From assembly GCA_947259235.1 (NCBI GenBank), contig CAMYLL010000025.1, positions 1-14,968 on the forward strand: a stretch of DNA of 14,968 nt. The letters are read 5' to 3'. This document shows, piece after piece, positions 1-7,224 of the stretch. Origin of the DNA: an uncultured Pseudodesulfovibrio sp. (GTDB lineage Bacteria > Desulfobacterota > Desulfovibrionia > Desulfovibrionales > Desulfovibrionaceae). The position numbers and the translations under genes were made by a program. The notes beneath the pieces are model-generated. The model ran no database searches and was not told the origin of the DNA. It saw only the letters and a program-made list of their open reading frames with translations. How positions within the stretch are numbered: position 1 is the first letter of the stretch; each line of letters opens with the position of its first letter.

Positions 1-393
1 GTCTCCTGGCTGGTCCGGCGGACGGAACAAAAGGGAAACTGGGCCTATGCGGAGCTGAAATCCCTCATCGAATACGCCAGGAACAACGGTCACGACCCGC
101 TGACCATCCCAAGCTCCATGTACGGAGCCATCGGGCTGTGCCAGTTCATCCCCTCCAGCGCGTTGAGCTATGGCAGGGACGGCAACGGGGACGGCAGGGT
201 GGACCTCTTCGACAACACCGACGCACTGCACAGCATGGCCTACTTCGTCAAGCGCCACGGCTGGAAGGCCGGGTTGGAGCGCGAGGCCGAACTGAAGGTC
301 ATATACCGCTACAACCATTCCCAGAGTTATGCCCTGACCATTCTGGCCGTGGCAGACAGGATACGAAAAACGAGCGATTTCTTCGGGAACTAG
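1..393 (+). CDS. Lytic murein transglycosylase, MltB/Slt35-type (C-terminal part)
   Basis: The reading frame is open from base 1 to the TAG at 391-393, giving the last 130 residues of a larger protein; the start and the catalytic Glu of the family lie upstream of the window. The fragment reads RRTEQKGNWAYAELKSLIEYA then MYGAIGLCQFIPSSALSYG, the signature block of SLT_2 (MltB/Slt35) transglycosylases, which cleave the MurNAc-GlcNAc bond of peptidoglycan with formation of 1,6-anhydroMurNAc. Fragment residues 60-71 (DGNGDGRVDLFD) form a 12-residue EF-hand loop, matching the calcium site known in E. coli Slt35. An ATG at 118 lies inside the domain and is not a credible start. The stop codon overlaps that of the convergent glycosyltransferase in a shared CTAG. 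Family call is firm; cellular role (periplasmic wall remodelling) is from the family. Confidence 0.9.
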   Translation, partial: VSWLVRRTEQKGNWAYAELKSLIEYARNNGHDPLTIPSSMYGAIGLCQFIPSSALSYGRDGNGDGRVDLFDNTDALHSMAYFVKRHGWKAGLEREAELKVIYRYNHSQSYALTILAVADRIRKTSDFFGN

Positions 394-1499
394 TCGTCGT
401 CGATCAGGCTGCGATAGAGGTTGAGGCTGCGCTTGAGAAATTCATCAAGGGTGAGTTGGGACATGGTCCTCTTTTGCGCGGCGAGAACTGTCTCGCGAAG
501 GGACGTGTCTTCGATCAGCGCGGTGAGCTTTCCTGCGAGACCTTGCGCGTCGCCCGGCTCCACGAGCATGGTCGGTGCGGTCAGGTCGGGCATGACGCCC
601 ACGTTGGTGGATACCATGGGGCGCTCTGCGGCCATGATCTCCAGGGCGGAACGGGCAATGGCCTCAGACCACAGCGAGGCAACCACTCCGATGTCCATGG
701 CCGAGATGCACGCCGGGACATCGTCGCGCCTGCCGCTGATCCGCGTGATGCTTGAAAGGGCATTCTCGTCGATCCAGGTCTGTATCTGCGAGCTGGTCAT
801 GGCGGTATCGAAGCCGATGAGAAAAAGGCGGACGTTGCTCATGCCGGCGTCCCTCAGTTTGGCGACGGCCTGAATTGTTTCCTTGTGTCCCTTCACCCGG
901 TCGAACCGGCCCAGCAGGCCGATGACGATATCGTCCGGGGCAAAGCCGAACTCGTCGCGGACCCGTCGGCGTCCCTCGGGGTCGAAGGCGAAGCGGGTGG
1001 TATCCACGCCGCCGTGGATAAGCCACAGGCCACAGGCCGGGGTGCGCATCTTGTGGAGAAAAAAATCCGCCATGTGCCGGTTGGTGACCACCACGGCGTC
1101 GGCAACATCGGCATGGAGCATACGGTTGAAGGCATCGCAACGCGGCGGGCGCTGGTCGCCCCGGGTACGAACGAGCTTGAAGCCGAAGCCCAGCAGCTTG
1201 AGCAGCCCCCAGAGGAAAAATCCCTCGCCCCGGTGGCAGTTGACGATGGCCGGGCGGTGCGCTTTGACCAGCTGTATGATATGCCTTGCGGCAGCGGCGA
1301 AGCGGATGGGATTGGTCGTGTTGAGGTCCACGGATACGGTCTTCAGGCCGAGGTCCCGTGCTGCTTTTTCCGATTGTGTATCGGCCTGGGTCAGGACGGT
1401 GACGTCATGTCCGGCGTCGGCCAGCAGACGGCTCAGTGTAATGGCGTACCAGGCGGTGGCGTTGAACCAGCGCACATTGATGACTTGAAATATTTTCAT
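390..1499 (-). CDS. Glycosyltransferase family 4 (GT-B fold)
   Basis: A 369-residue protein starting MKIFQVINVRWF. An in-frame ATG nine bases further upstream (1508) would add MEC; I prefer 1499 because the family typically begins MKI.QVI and a weak GGA lies just upstream, but neither start has a good Shine-Dalgarno. The N-terminal Rossmann-like half has the usual 'LSRLLADAGHDVTVLTQ' acceptor-side motif. The C-terminal half carries GRFDRVKGHKE (donor phosphate-binding GR.D..KG) and the E-X7-E motif in SEAIARSALEIMAAERP, followed by VSTNVGVMPDL, typical of retaining GT4 enzymes using nucleotide-sugars. It is cytoplasmic with no membrane segment. It diverges from the GT2 gene at 1573, so both probably act on a surface polysaccharide, LPS or flagellar glycan. 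Donor and acceptor cannot be deduced. Confidence 0.85.
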   Translation of the reverse strand: MKIFQVINVRWFNATAWYAITLSRLLADAGHDVTVLTQADTQSEKAARDLGLKTVSVDLNTTNPIRFAAAARHIIQLVKAHRPAIVNCHRGEGFFLWGLLKLLGFGFKLVRTRGDQRPPRCDAFNRMLHADVADAVVVTNRHMADFFLHKMRTPACGLWLIHGGVDTTRFAFDPEGRRRVRDEFGFAPDDIVIGLLGRFDRVKGHKETIQAVAKLRDAGMSNVRLFLIGFDTAMTSSQIQTWIDENALSSITRISGRRDDVPACISAMDIGVVASLWSEAIARSALEIMAAERPMVSTNVGVMPDLTAPTMLVEPGDAQGLAGKLTALIEDTSLRETVLAAQKRTMSQLTLDEFLKRSLNLYRSLIDDD

Positions 1500-1572
1500 A
1501 CATTCCATTGGTCGAGAGTTGTCGTTTAGGCAACATGACAGGTCATGACAGTGAAAGCAAGGGCATACGTTA
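1500..1572. promoter_or_regulatory. Divergent control region between the two glycosyltransferase genes
   Basis: This 73-bp spacer must hold the promoters of both the minus-strand GT4 gene and the plus-strand GT2 gene unless one is read through. It contains two copies of CATGACAG at 1534-1541 and 1544-1551, exactly 10 bp apart, i.e. on the same helix face. No convincing -35/-10 pair was found on either strand. The repeat could be a two-site operator, but that is inference. Confidence 0.35.
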
Positions 1573-2427
1573 ATGGATTATACGCTCGTTTCAATTATTC
1601 TTCCCACATTCAACCGTGCGGAGTTTCTCTCCTCGGCTTTGGATTCAGTCTTTGCCCAGACCCACCGGCGTTGGGAGCTGGTGGTCATCGACGACGGCTC
1701 GACGGACGACACGCAGGCTCTGCTCGACAGATACGACGACCCGAGGGTGGTGCGTCTGCGCCAGGAGAACAGGGGGGTCTCAGCGGCCCGGAACGTGGGC
1801 GTCGCCGCCAGCTCCGGCCCGGTTATCGCGCTGCTCGATTCCGACGACGAGTGGCTGCCGACCAAGCTTGAGAAGCAGCTCGCCTACATGCATGAGCATG
1901 GGTACGAGATATGCCAGACCGACGAGATATGGATCAGGAACGGGAGGCGGGTGAACCAGAAGGCCAAGTATGCCAAACCGGAGGGGTGGTTTTTCGAGGC
2001 ATCCCTGGTCATGTGCCTGATCAGCCCTTCGTGTACCATGTTCACCCGGCGGGTCTGGGGCGATATAGGTCCCTTTGACGAGACCATGCCCTCCTGCGAG
2101 GATTACGACATGTGGCTGCGCGCCTGCCTGCATTATCCGGTGGGGCTCGTGTCCGAGCGGCTGACCATCAAGCACGGCGGCAGGCCGGACCAGCTCTCCA
2201 ACTGCGTGCCCTGCGCCGACGAGCACCGCATCCGGGCGTTGATGAAGATACTTCAGGGCGGCAAACTTGACGATGCGCAGCGGGCGGCCGCCCTGGACGA
2301 GCTTGATCGCAAGGTGTCGATATACACGCAAGGGTGTGAGAAAAGAGGCAGAATCGAGGATGCGAAACGTGTTTGGAACCTGTTTTGCATGGTCCGCGAG
2401 GGGAAAGATGTTCCCTTGAATTTGTGA
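1573..2427 (+). CDS. Glycosyltransferase family 2 (GT-A fold)
   Basis: A 284-residue cytoplasmic protein. The ATG at 1573 follows AAGGG nine bases upstream. Residues 5-12 (LVSIILPTFN) open the GT-A domain, VVIDDGSTDDT at 37-47 is the nucleotide-binding motif, NRGVSAARNVG at 66-76 is the usual helix, and LLDSDDEW at 87-94 contains the metal-binding DxD (D89, D91). CEDYDMWLR near residue 175 is the conserved ED.. acceptor/catalytic-base region of inverting GT2 enzymes. No transmembrane segments, so it is not a processive synthase. The C-terminal 80 residues are less conserved and probably set acceptor specificity. It is divergent to the GT4 gene; together they look like a small glycan module, with sugar identities unknown. 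Confidence 0.88.
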   Translation: MDYTLVSIILPTFNRAEFLSSALDSVFAQTHRRWELVVIDDGSTDDTQALLDRYDDPRVVRLRQENRGVSAARNVGVAASSGPVIALLDSDDEWLPTKLEKQLAYMHEHGYEICQTDEIWIRNGRRVNQKAKYAKPEGWFFEASLVMCLISPSCTMFTRRVWGDIGPFDETMPSCEDYDMWLRACLHYPVGLVSERLTIKHGGRPDQLSNCVPCADEHRIRALMKILQGGKLDDAQRAAALDELDRKVSIYTQGCEKRGRIEDAKRVWNLFCMVREGKDVPLNL

Positions 2428-2467
2428 TAGAGTCCCAGCGTCGACCACAAGATCAACTCGCCTGTTC

Positions 2468-2489
2468 GCCGCGTCCCTGATGGCGCGGC
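2468..2489. repeat. GC-rich inverted repeat between GT2 and the TPR/zinc-knuckle gene
   Basis: GCCGCG at 2468-2473 and CGCGGC at 2484-2489 form a perfect six-pair stem with a 10-base loop. There is no T-run after it, so it is not a standard rho-independent terminator; it lies 25 bp before the GTG start of the next gene and could be a leader hairpin or chance in GC-rich DNA. Confidence 0.25.
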
Positions 2490-2513
2490 CTGCAAATAGC
2501 CATGAGGTAGACT

Positions 2514-5165
2514 GTGCCATCCATTTCCAGACTCATTGAAGACCTGCCCGAGATACACCAGTCGCGTCTGGTTGCGTCCGGTGTAGGCGTATGGGTGGCC
2601 TGGAAGGGCAGCCTCAATAATGCCGTCGAGAACACCTTCCGCGAGTACGGGGCCATGGTTGTGGCCCGGGAGAGTGATCAGGCGCTCTGGTTCTGCAATA
2701 CCAACGAGATATTCCGGGCCCTGGCCCGTTTGCAGATATGGGCGCGGGTCAATCCGATGCCGGTTTTCTGCCAGGTGGTCCCCCTGACCCTGCTGGTGGG
2801 GTACGACATGAATTTCTCGGTATCCCTGTCCGTCGAGCTGGACAGGCAGGAATCCCGGGTCCAGGACGATTTCGAAATACTGATTCATCCCAAGCTCAAG
2901 GATCGCGTCAACTCGGTTCCCGGTCTGACCAGCCAGGTTCACGGCACTGTGGAAGGCCTAGCGCCCGTGGACTGGCTCAGCCTGCACGCAGACCAGGGGC
3001 TCGACTACGAGACCGTGCGCAAGTGGTTCTTCGTCATCAAGCCCCTTGGAAAGATGTCGGACAAGGACAGCATCCTTGGCTGGAGAGACTTCTCGAATGA
3101 AATCGTCGAGCTGCTCAAGAAGCTCGGGCTACGGTATATTTCCGACGTCAAAGAAGGGTTCATCTTTTTTCCCTTGGACAACTTCCGGTTGTTCCGGTCG
3201 TTTTGCGGCGAGATTCTGACCCTCATCAAGACGCTCAAGGAGGACCCCGAGAGGAAGTACTGGCCCGTGGTCATGGCGGGCGTGCCTCAGGGCAATCTTC
3301 AGTTTTCGGGGGATTTGCCCAAGAAGGTCGGGCTGGATTGGAACCGCATGGCGCCGGACTTCCCCCATGTCAAGTTCATGGATGGTTTTCTGCTGTCCGA
3401 ATGGTTCCGCATGGACGAGGCCCGGTATGGCACCGAGGCGGTGTCCCTTGATTCCTGGTGCACCATAGCCTTGCGCGAGGGCGGGGAGCACGTGGGCCAC
3501 GGGAGCATGCAGGTGGCCCTGCCGACGGCCTTCATTGCCGCCAGTGGGGACGAGTGCTTTTATTGCGGTTTGAAGAATCACAAGCCAGCCAACTGTCCGT
3601 CCAAGCAGCTGGCAACACCCCGGCCCCAGTCCTGGCACCTGCTTGCCAAGACGGATGTCAAGGAATTCTCCAAGGGCTTTGACGGCATAGACACTCTCCT
3701 GAAGGACCACGACTTTTCCCAGTCTATGCTCAGCGTTCTCCAATCAAAGAACAACCTTGAGAGCCTCATGGCCCGGTCGGTCTACGAGATACACTGCCCC
3801 GGCCAGCTCAGAACGCTCAAACTCGTGTGGCGCAGCCGCGGCAAGGAATGGGGCGAAGGGCTCAAGCAGCTTGCCCCCCAGGAGGGGGAGTATATCTGGG
3901 AGGCGTTGCAAAACCTCGTCGAGAACAACAGGGGAGCAGCCGAGGAGCAGATCAAGCATGCCCAGCTCAAGTATCCGCGGAGCTATCAACCGCATTCCCT
4001 GTACGGGTTCTGGAACATGGAGGGGCACGATCATGACCAGGCCCTCTTCCATTGGCAGGAAGCCGAACGCATGAGCTACACCCCGCTGCAGCAGGGGTAC
4101 TTCGCCTATCTCCAGGCGCGTTTGCTTGAGGTGCAGGGCAATTTCAAGGAAGCGATCAACGCGTACAAGCGGGTGAACAGCCTCTCTCCCACCTGGATCG
4201 ATCCGGTCTATCGCCAGGCCGTGTGCATGGTAAAAATGGGCTTTACGGGACAGGCCATGGACATGTTCTCCGATCTTGTCAGCCGCGATCCCTTCGTGTT
4301 CAACCGAATCCTTATTGATCCCGAGCTGGACAGGGGCCGGGTGCAGCTCATGAGCTCGCTGTGGGAGTGGTGGGCCGAGGTGGAGAAGGAGGCCGAGGAG
4401 ACCCGTAGTCTTGTTTTGAAGCTGACCGAGGACATCGGCAAGCGGTTTGACGAGAGCCATGTCTATTTTGAGACGGCCAGCGAGGAGCTGGAGCGCCTTA
4501 AAAAACTCGGCGGAACAAACAACTACGTGGCGTTTCGGTTGCTTATCCGTGGGGCTGAAAAGTTCGGGAGCAGTCTTGACCAGGAGGTCAAGCGAGAAGT
4601 CCGGCGTATCAACGCCAATCTCGAATATCAGGCGGACCGGGTCAGGACCATTCAGAAAGAGGCCGCCTGGTTTCCTTTTCCCAAGCTCCTGCTTGAGTTC
4701 AACAAGGATTTCAACTTTTGCGTCGACAAGATCAACTGGATCAAGACGCAACAACTGAAAGATGCAGATAACTTTAGAAAATCATTACGTTTTCTTGAGG
4801 AGATAGAAGAGCGCATCGACGCCTTGCAGGGGCGGCTCGTGACGTTGCGCATCATTCGCGACGGCACGCTCTTCGTGCTCATGCTCGGGCGCAATTTTAT
4901 CTGGTTCGAGCTGGTCGGCCTCGGTCTGGCGTTGGTGTCCATCCCCGCGCTCATCTATTTTACCCGGGATATGGGCGGCAACTGGGTTCTCGACGTCATC
5001 CGCGAGCAGCAGTGGGAATTCACCAAGGGGCTGGTCATCATCCTGAGCATCCTCTGTCTGGCCCTGGCGGCCATCAAGAGCGCCTTCACCTTCGAGAAGA
5101 GAAAACGCGAGCTCTTCGAGCAGCTTGACGAGGAAATGCGCGGTTCCGCCCCTCGTCGCTACTGA
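2514..5165 (+). CDS. Large TPR protein with CCHC zinc knuckle and two C-terminal membrane segments
   Basis: An 883-residue protein of unknown function. The start is GTG at 2514, chosen because GAGGT lies five bases upstream; the next Met is inside conserved-looking sequence. There is no N-terminal signal peptide. Residues 348-361 (CFYCGLKNHKPANC) match C-X2-C-X4-H-X4-C, the retroviral-type zinc knuckle, rare in bacteria. About residues 465-600 are helical and TPR-like (ALFHWQEAERMSY, QARLLEVQGNFKEAINAYKRVNSLSPTW). About 620-780 is charged and probably coiled coil. Two hydrophobic segments follow, about 797-817 (LVGLGLALVSIPALIYF) and 839-858 (GLVIILSILCLALAAIKSAF), leaving a basic 25-residue cytoplasmic-looking tail. 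The bulk is thus probably cytoplasmic and tethered to the inner membrane. The first 340 residues match no family I recognise. Neighbours (glycosyltransferase, gpmA) do not reveal its role. Confidence 0.8.
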   Translation: MPSISRLIEDLPEIHQSRLVASGVGVWVAWKGSLNNAVENTFREYGAMVVARESDQALWFCNTNEIFRALARLQIWARVNPMPVFCQVVPLTLLVGYDMNFSVSLSVELDRQESRVQDDFEILIHPKLKDRVNSVPGLTSQVHGTVEGLAPVDWLSLHADQGLDYETVRKWFFVIKPLGKMSDKDSILGWRDFSNEIVELLKKLGLRYISDVKEGFIFFPLDNFRLFRSFCGEILTLIKTLKEDPERKYWPVVMAGVPQGNLQFSGDLPKKVGLDWNRMAPDFPHVKFMDGFLLSEWFRMDEARYGTEAVSLDSWCTIALREGGEHVGHGSMQVALPTAFIAASGDECFYCGLKNHKPANCPSKQLATPRPQSWHLLAKTDVKEFSKGFDGIDTLLKDHDFSQSMLSVLQSKNNLESLMARSVYEIHCPGQLRTLKLVWRSRGKEWGEGLKQLAPQEGEYIWEALQNLVENNRGAAEEQIKHAQLKYPRSYQPHSLYGFWNMEGHDHDQALFHWQEAERMSYTPLQQGYFAYLQARLLEVQGNFKEAINAYKRVNSLSPTWIDPVYRQAVCMVKMGFTGQAMDMFSDLVSRDPFVFNRILIDPELDRGRVQLMSSLWEWWAEVEKEAEETRSLVLKLTEDIGKRFDESHVYFETASEELERLKKLGGTNNYVAFRLLIRGAEKFGSSLDQEVKREVRRINANLEYQADRVRTIQKEAAWFPFPKLLLEFNKDFNFCVDKINWIKTQQLKDADNFRKSLRFLEEIEERIDALQGRLVTLRIIRDGTLFVLMLGRNFIWFELVGLGLALVSIPALIYFTRDMGGNWVLDVIREQQWEFTKGLVIILSILCLALAAIKSAFTFEKRKRELFEQLDEEMRGSAPRRY

Positions 5166-5247
5166 TTATCCCACGCTACGCCTTTCCTTTGCCCTGATTT
5201 ACGGGTAACAATTGCAGGCATCTATTGTGTCAGTAAACGGAGGCGTC

Positions 5248-5994
5248 ATGCATAAACTGGTTTTGGTACGGCACGGGCAAAGCGAATGGAACCTTGAAAA
5301 CCGGTTTACCGGCTGGACGGACGTTGACCTGACCGTTCAGGGAAGCAGGGAAGCGGTGGACGGCGCAACCCTTATGCGCGAGGCCGGGCTGACTTTTGAT
5401 GTGGCGCATACGTCGCTGTTGAAGCGGGCCATCCGCACCCTGTGGCTGATACAGGAGGAGATGGACCTGATGTGGTTGCCTGTCCACAAGACCTGGAGGC
5501 TCAATGAACGCCACTACGGCGCGCTCCAGGGACTGAACAAGGCCGAAACTGCCGCCAAGTACGGCGACGAGCAGGTCTTTGTCTGGCGGCGCAGCTTTGA
5601 TACGCCCCCGCCGCCCCTTGCGCCCGAGGATGAACGCTTCCCCGGCCGGGATGCCCGCTATGCCGGGCTTTCCCCGCAGGAACTGCCCATCTGCGAGAGC
5701 CTTAAAAGTACCATCGAGAGAACCATGCCCTATTGGTTCAAGGTCATCGAGCCGCAAATCAGAAAGGGAGAGCGCGTGCTCATCGTGGCACACGGCAATT
5801 CCTTGCGCGGACTGGTCAAATACCTCGATTCCATGAGCGACGAGGCCATCACGGAGCTGAACATTCCCACCGGGCTGCCTCTGGTCTACGAGCTGGACGA
5901 GGACCTCAAGCCGCTTGACCGCTACTATCTGGGCGATCAGGAGGCAGCGGCCAAGGCGGCTCAGGCGGTTGCCAACCAGGCCAAGGCCGGGTAG
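5248..5994 (+). CDS. gpmA: 2,3-bisphosphoglycerate-dependent phosphoglycerate mutase
   Basis: A 248-residue enzyme interconverting 3- and 2-phosphoglycerate in glycolysis/gluconeogenesis. The ATG at 5248 sits after GGAGG with ideal spacing and yields [15 protein letters not shown], so a TTG 36 bases upstream is rejected. Visible active-site residues are R8 and the phospho-accepting H9 in [11 protein letters not shown]60 in [11 protein letters not shown]87 in [12 protein letters not shown], and H182 in [19 protein letters not shown] (20-29) is the usual substrate-loop block. Length agrees with E. coli GpmA (250). The C-terminal 20 residues are Ala/Lys-rich. mutY begins 12 bp downstream, so the two are probably co-transcribed. 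Cytoplasmic; identification is secure. Confidence 0.96.
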   Translation: MHKLVLVRHGQSEWNLENRFTGWTDVDLTVQGSREAVDGATLMREAGLTFDVAHTSLLKRAIRTLWLIQEEMDLMWLPVHKTWRLNERHYGALQGLNKAETAAKYGDEQVFVWRRSFDTPPPPLAPEDERFPGRDARYAGLSPQELPICESLKSTIERTMPYWFKVIEPQIRKGERVLIVAHGNSLRGLVKYLDSMSDEAITELNIPTGLPLVYELDEDLKPLDRYYLGDQEAAAKAAQAVANQAKAG

Positions 5995-6006
5995 TGCTGT
6001 CCCGTC

Positions 6007-7116
6007 ATGAACGGGAACCTTTTCACCTCACAACTGCTCGACTGGTATGACGCCAACGGACGGGACCTGCCCTGGCGGCAGGCCCCGACTCCCTATGGCA
6101 TCTGGATATCCGAGATCATGGCCCAGCAGACGCAGATAGATCGCGTCGTGGGCTACTACGCCCGCTGGATGGAGCGCTATCCCGACCTTGAGTCACTTGC
6201 CCGCGCCCGGGAAGAGGACGCCCTGCGTCTGTGGGAAGGGCTCGGCTATTATTCCCGTGTCAGAAACATCCTCAAGAGTGCCGAGATCCTGGTGGCGGAG
6301 CACGGCGGTGTTTTTCCTCCGGACCCTGCGGCCATACGTTCGCTGCCCGGAGTGGGAGCCTATACGGCGGGAGCTGTGGCGAGTATCGCCTTCGGCCTGC
6401 CGGAACCGGCCGTGGATGCCAATGTCCTGCGTGTCTTTGCCCGCCTGCTGGACGAGGCGACCCCGGTGGCCAGGGCCGCTGCCCGCAACCGGATAGAGCT
6501 GGCCGTGCGACGGCTGATTCCCGAGGACAGGCCCGGCGACTTCAATCAGGCGGTCATGGAGCTGGGCGCTCTTGTTTGCGCCAAGCGGCCGAGCTGCGGG
6601 GATTGCCCGGTACAGAGCCACTGCGCGGCCTTGACCAATGGGGTTGTCGCTTCCCGTCCCGTGTTGGGCAAGTCTTCCGATACTGTGCGCATCGAGATGG
6701 CTACCGGCGTGCTGGTCCATGACGGGCGGCTGCTCGTCCAGAAGCGTCGGCCCGGGGATGTCTGGCCCGGCCTGTGGGAGTTTCCCGGCGGCGGCATCGA
6801 GCCGGGGGAGACTCCGCGCCAGGCCCTGGTGCGCGAGTTTGTCGAAGAGGTGGAGTTGGACGTGATCCCTGTGGAAAAGCTCACGGTCATAACCTACTCC
6901 TATACCCGCTACCGGGTGACCATGCATTGCTACCTCTGCCGTCTCCAGGGCGGGGCAGCCCCGGACCCTGTGTTCAACGAGGCCGTGGAAGGGGGCTTCG
7001 TGACCCGGGACCAGCTGTCTTCCTTCGCCTTTCCGGCCGGACACAGGCGGCTCATCGAGTTCATGGAGAAGGACCCGGCCGCCAGCGTCATTATTCTGAA
7101 TTCCCTGGATCGCTGA
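6007..7116 (+). CDS. mutY: A/G-specific adenine glycosylase with C-terminal Nudix-type domain
   Basis: A 369-residue base-excision-repair enzyme that removes adenine mispaired with 8-oxoguanine. The N-terminal domain shows E36 in SEIMAQQTQ (catalytic acid), helix-hairpin-helix LPGVGAYTAGA (113-123), catalytic D137 in AVDANVLRVFARL, and a [4Fe-4S] ligand set C191, C197, C200, C206. The first spacing is C-X5-C, one shorter than the usual C-X6-C-X2-C-X5-C. The C-terminal domain (about 227-369) is MutT-like and recognises 8-oxoG; unusually it keeps most of a Nudix box: G262, E268, R276-E277, E280-E281, with only the late Gly replaced by E283. It follows gpmA by 12 bp; the Shine-Dalgarno is weak, so translation may depend on gpmA. 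Identity is secure; whether the Nudix part is catalytic is open. Confidence 0.95.
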   Translation: MNGNLFTSQLLDWYDANGRDLPWRQAPTPYGIWISEIMAQQTQIDRVVGYYARWMERYPDLESLARAREEDALRLWEGLGYYSRVRNILKSAEILVAEHGGVFPPDPAAIRSLPGVGAYTAGAVASIAFGLPEPAVDANVLRVFARLLDEATPVARAAARNRIELAVRRLIPEDRPGDFNQAVMELGALVCAKRPSCGDCPVQSHCAALTNGVVASRPVLGKSSDTVRIEMATGVLVHDGRLLVQKRRPGDVWPGLWEFPGGGIEPGETPRQALVREFVEEVELDVIPVEKLTVITYSYTRYRVTMHCYLCRLQGGAAPDPVFNEAVEGGFVTRDQLSSFAFPAGHRRLIEFMEKDPAASVIILNSLDR

Positions 7117-7154
7117 TCCGATTTATCCTGTTTTTGCGGATGGATGGATCGTCC

Positions 7155-7168
7155 GGCACACCCCTTGC
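7155..7168 (+). promoter_or_regulatory. Sigma-54 (RpoN) promoter
   Basis: CCGGCACACCCCTTGCTA has GG at 7155-7156 and GC at 7167-7168 separated by exactly 10 bases, with the flanking GGCAC and TTGCT of the -24/-12 consensus (TGGCAC-N5-TTGCW). Transcription should start near 7180, about 45 bp before the ATG at 7225. Sigma-54 dependence requires an enhancer-binding activator and in polar-flagellated bacteria is typical of flagellar genes. Confidence 0.8.
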
Positions 7169-7183
7169 TATCTCCTGAACGGA

Positions 7184-7199
7184 GGCATGTCCTCATGCC
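7184..7199 (+). repeat. Hairpin in the 5' leader of the sigma-54 transcript
   Basis: GGCATG at 7184-7189, loop TCCT, and CATGCC at 7194-7199 form a perfect six-pair stem near the predicted 5' end of the transcript and upstream of the GGGAG ribosome site. The 5' arm also encloses a GGAGG-c-ATG, too tightly spaced to be a normal start. It may stabilise the mRNA; function is inferred only. Confidence 0.4.
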
Positions 7200-7224
7200 A
7201 AACTTTTGACTCGGGAGATTCGTC

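Noticed and set aside
5212..5247. Upstream TTG start for gpmA
   Set aside because: The ATG at 5248 has an ideal GGAGG and begins the conserved LVLVRHG block; the extra 12 residues are not part of the family.
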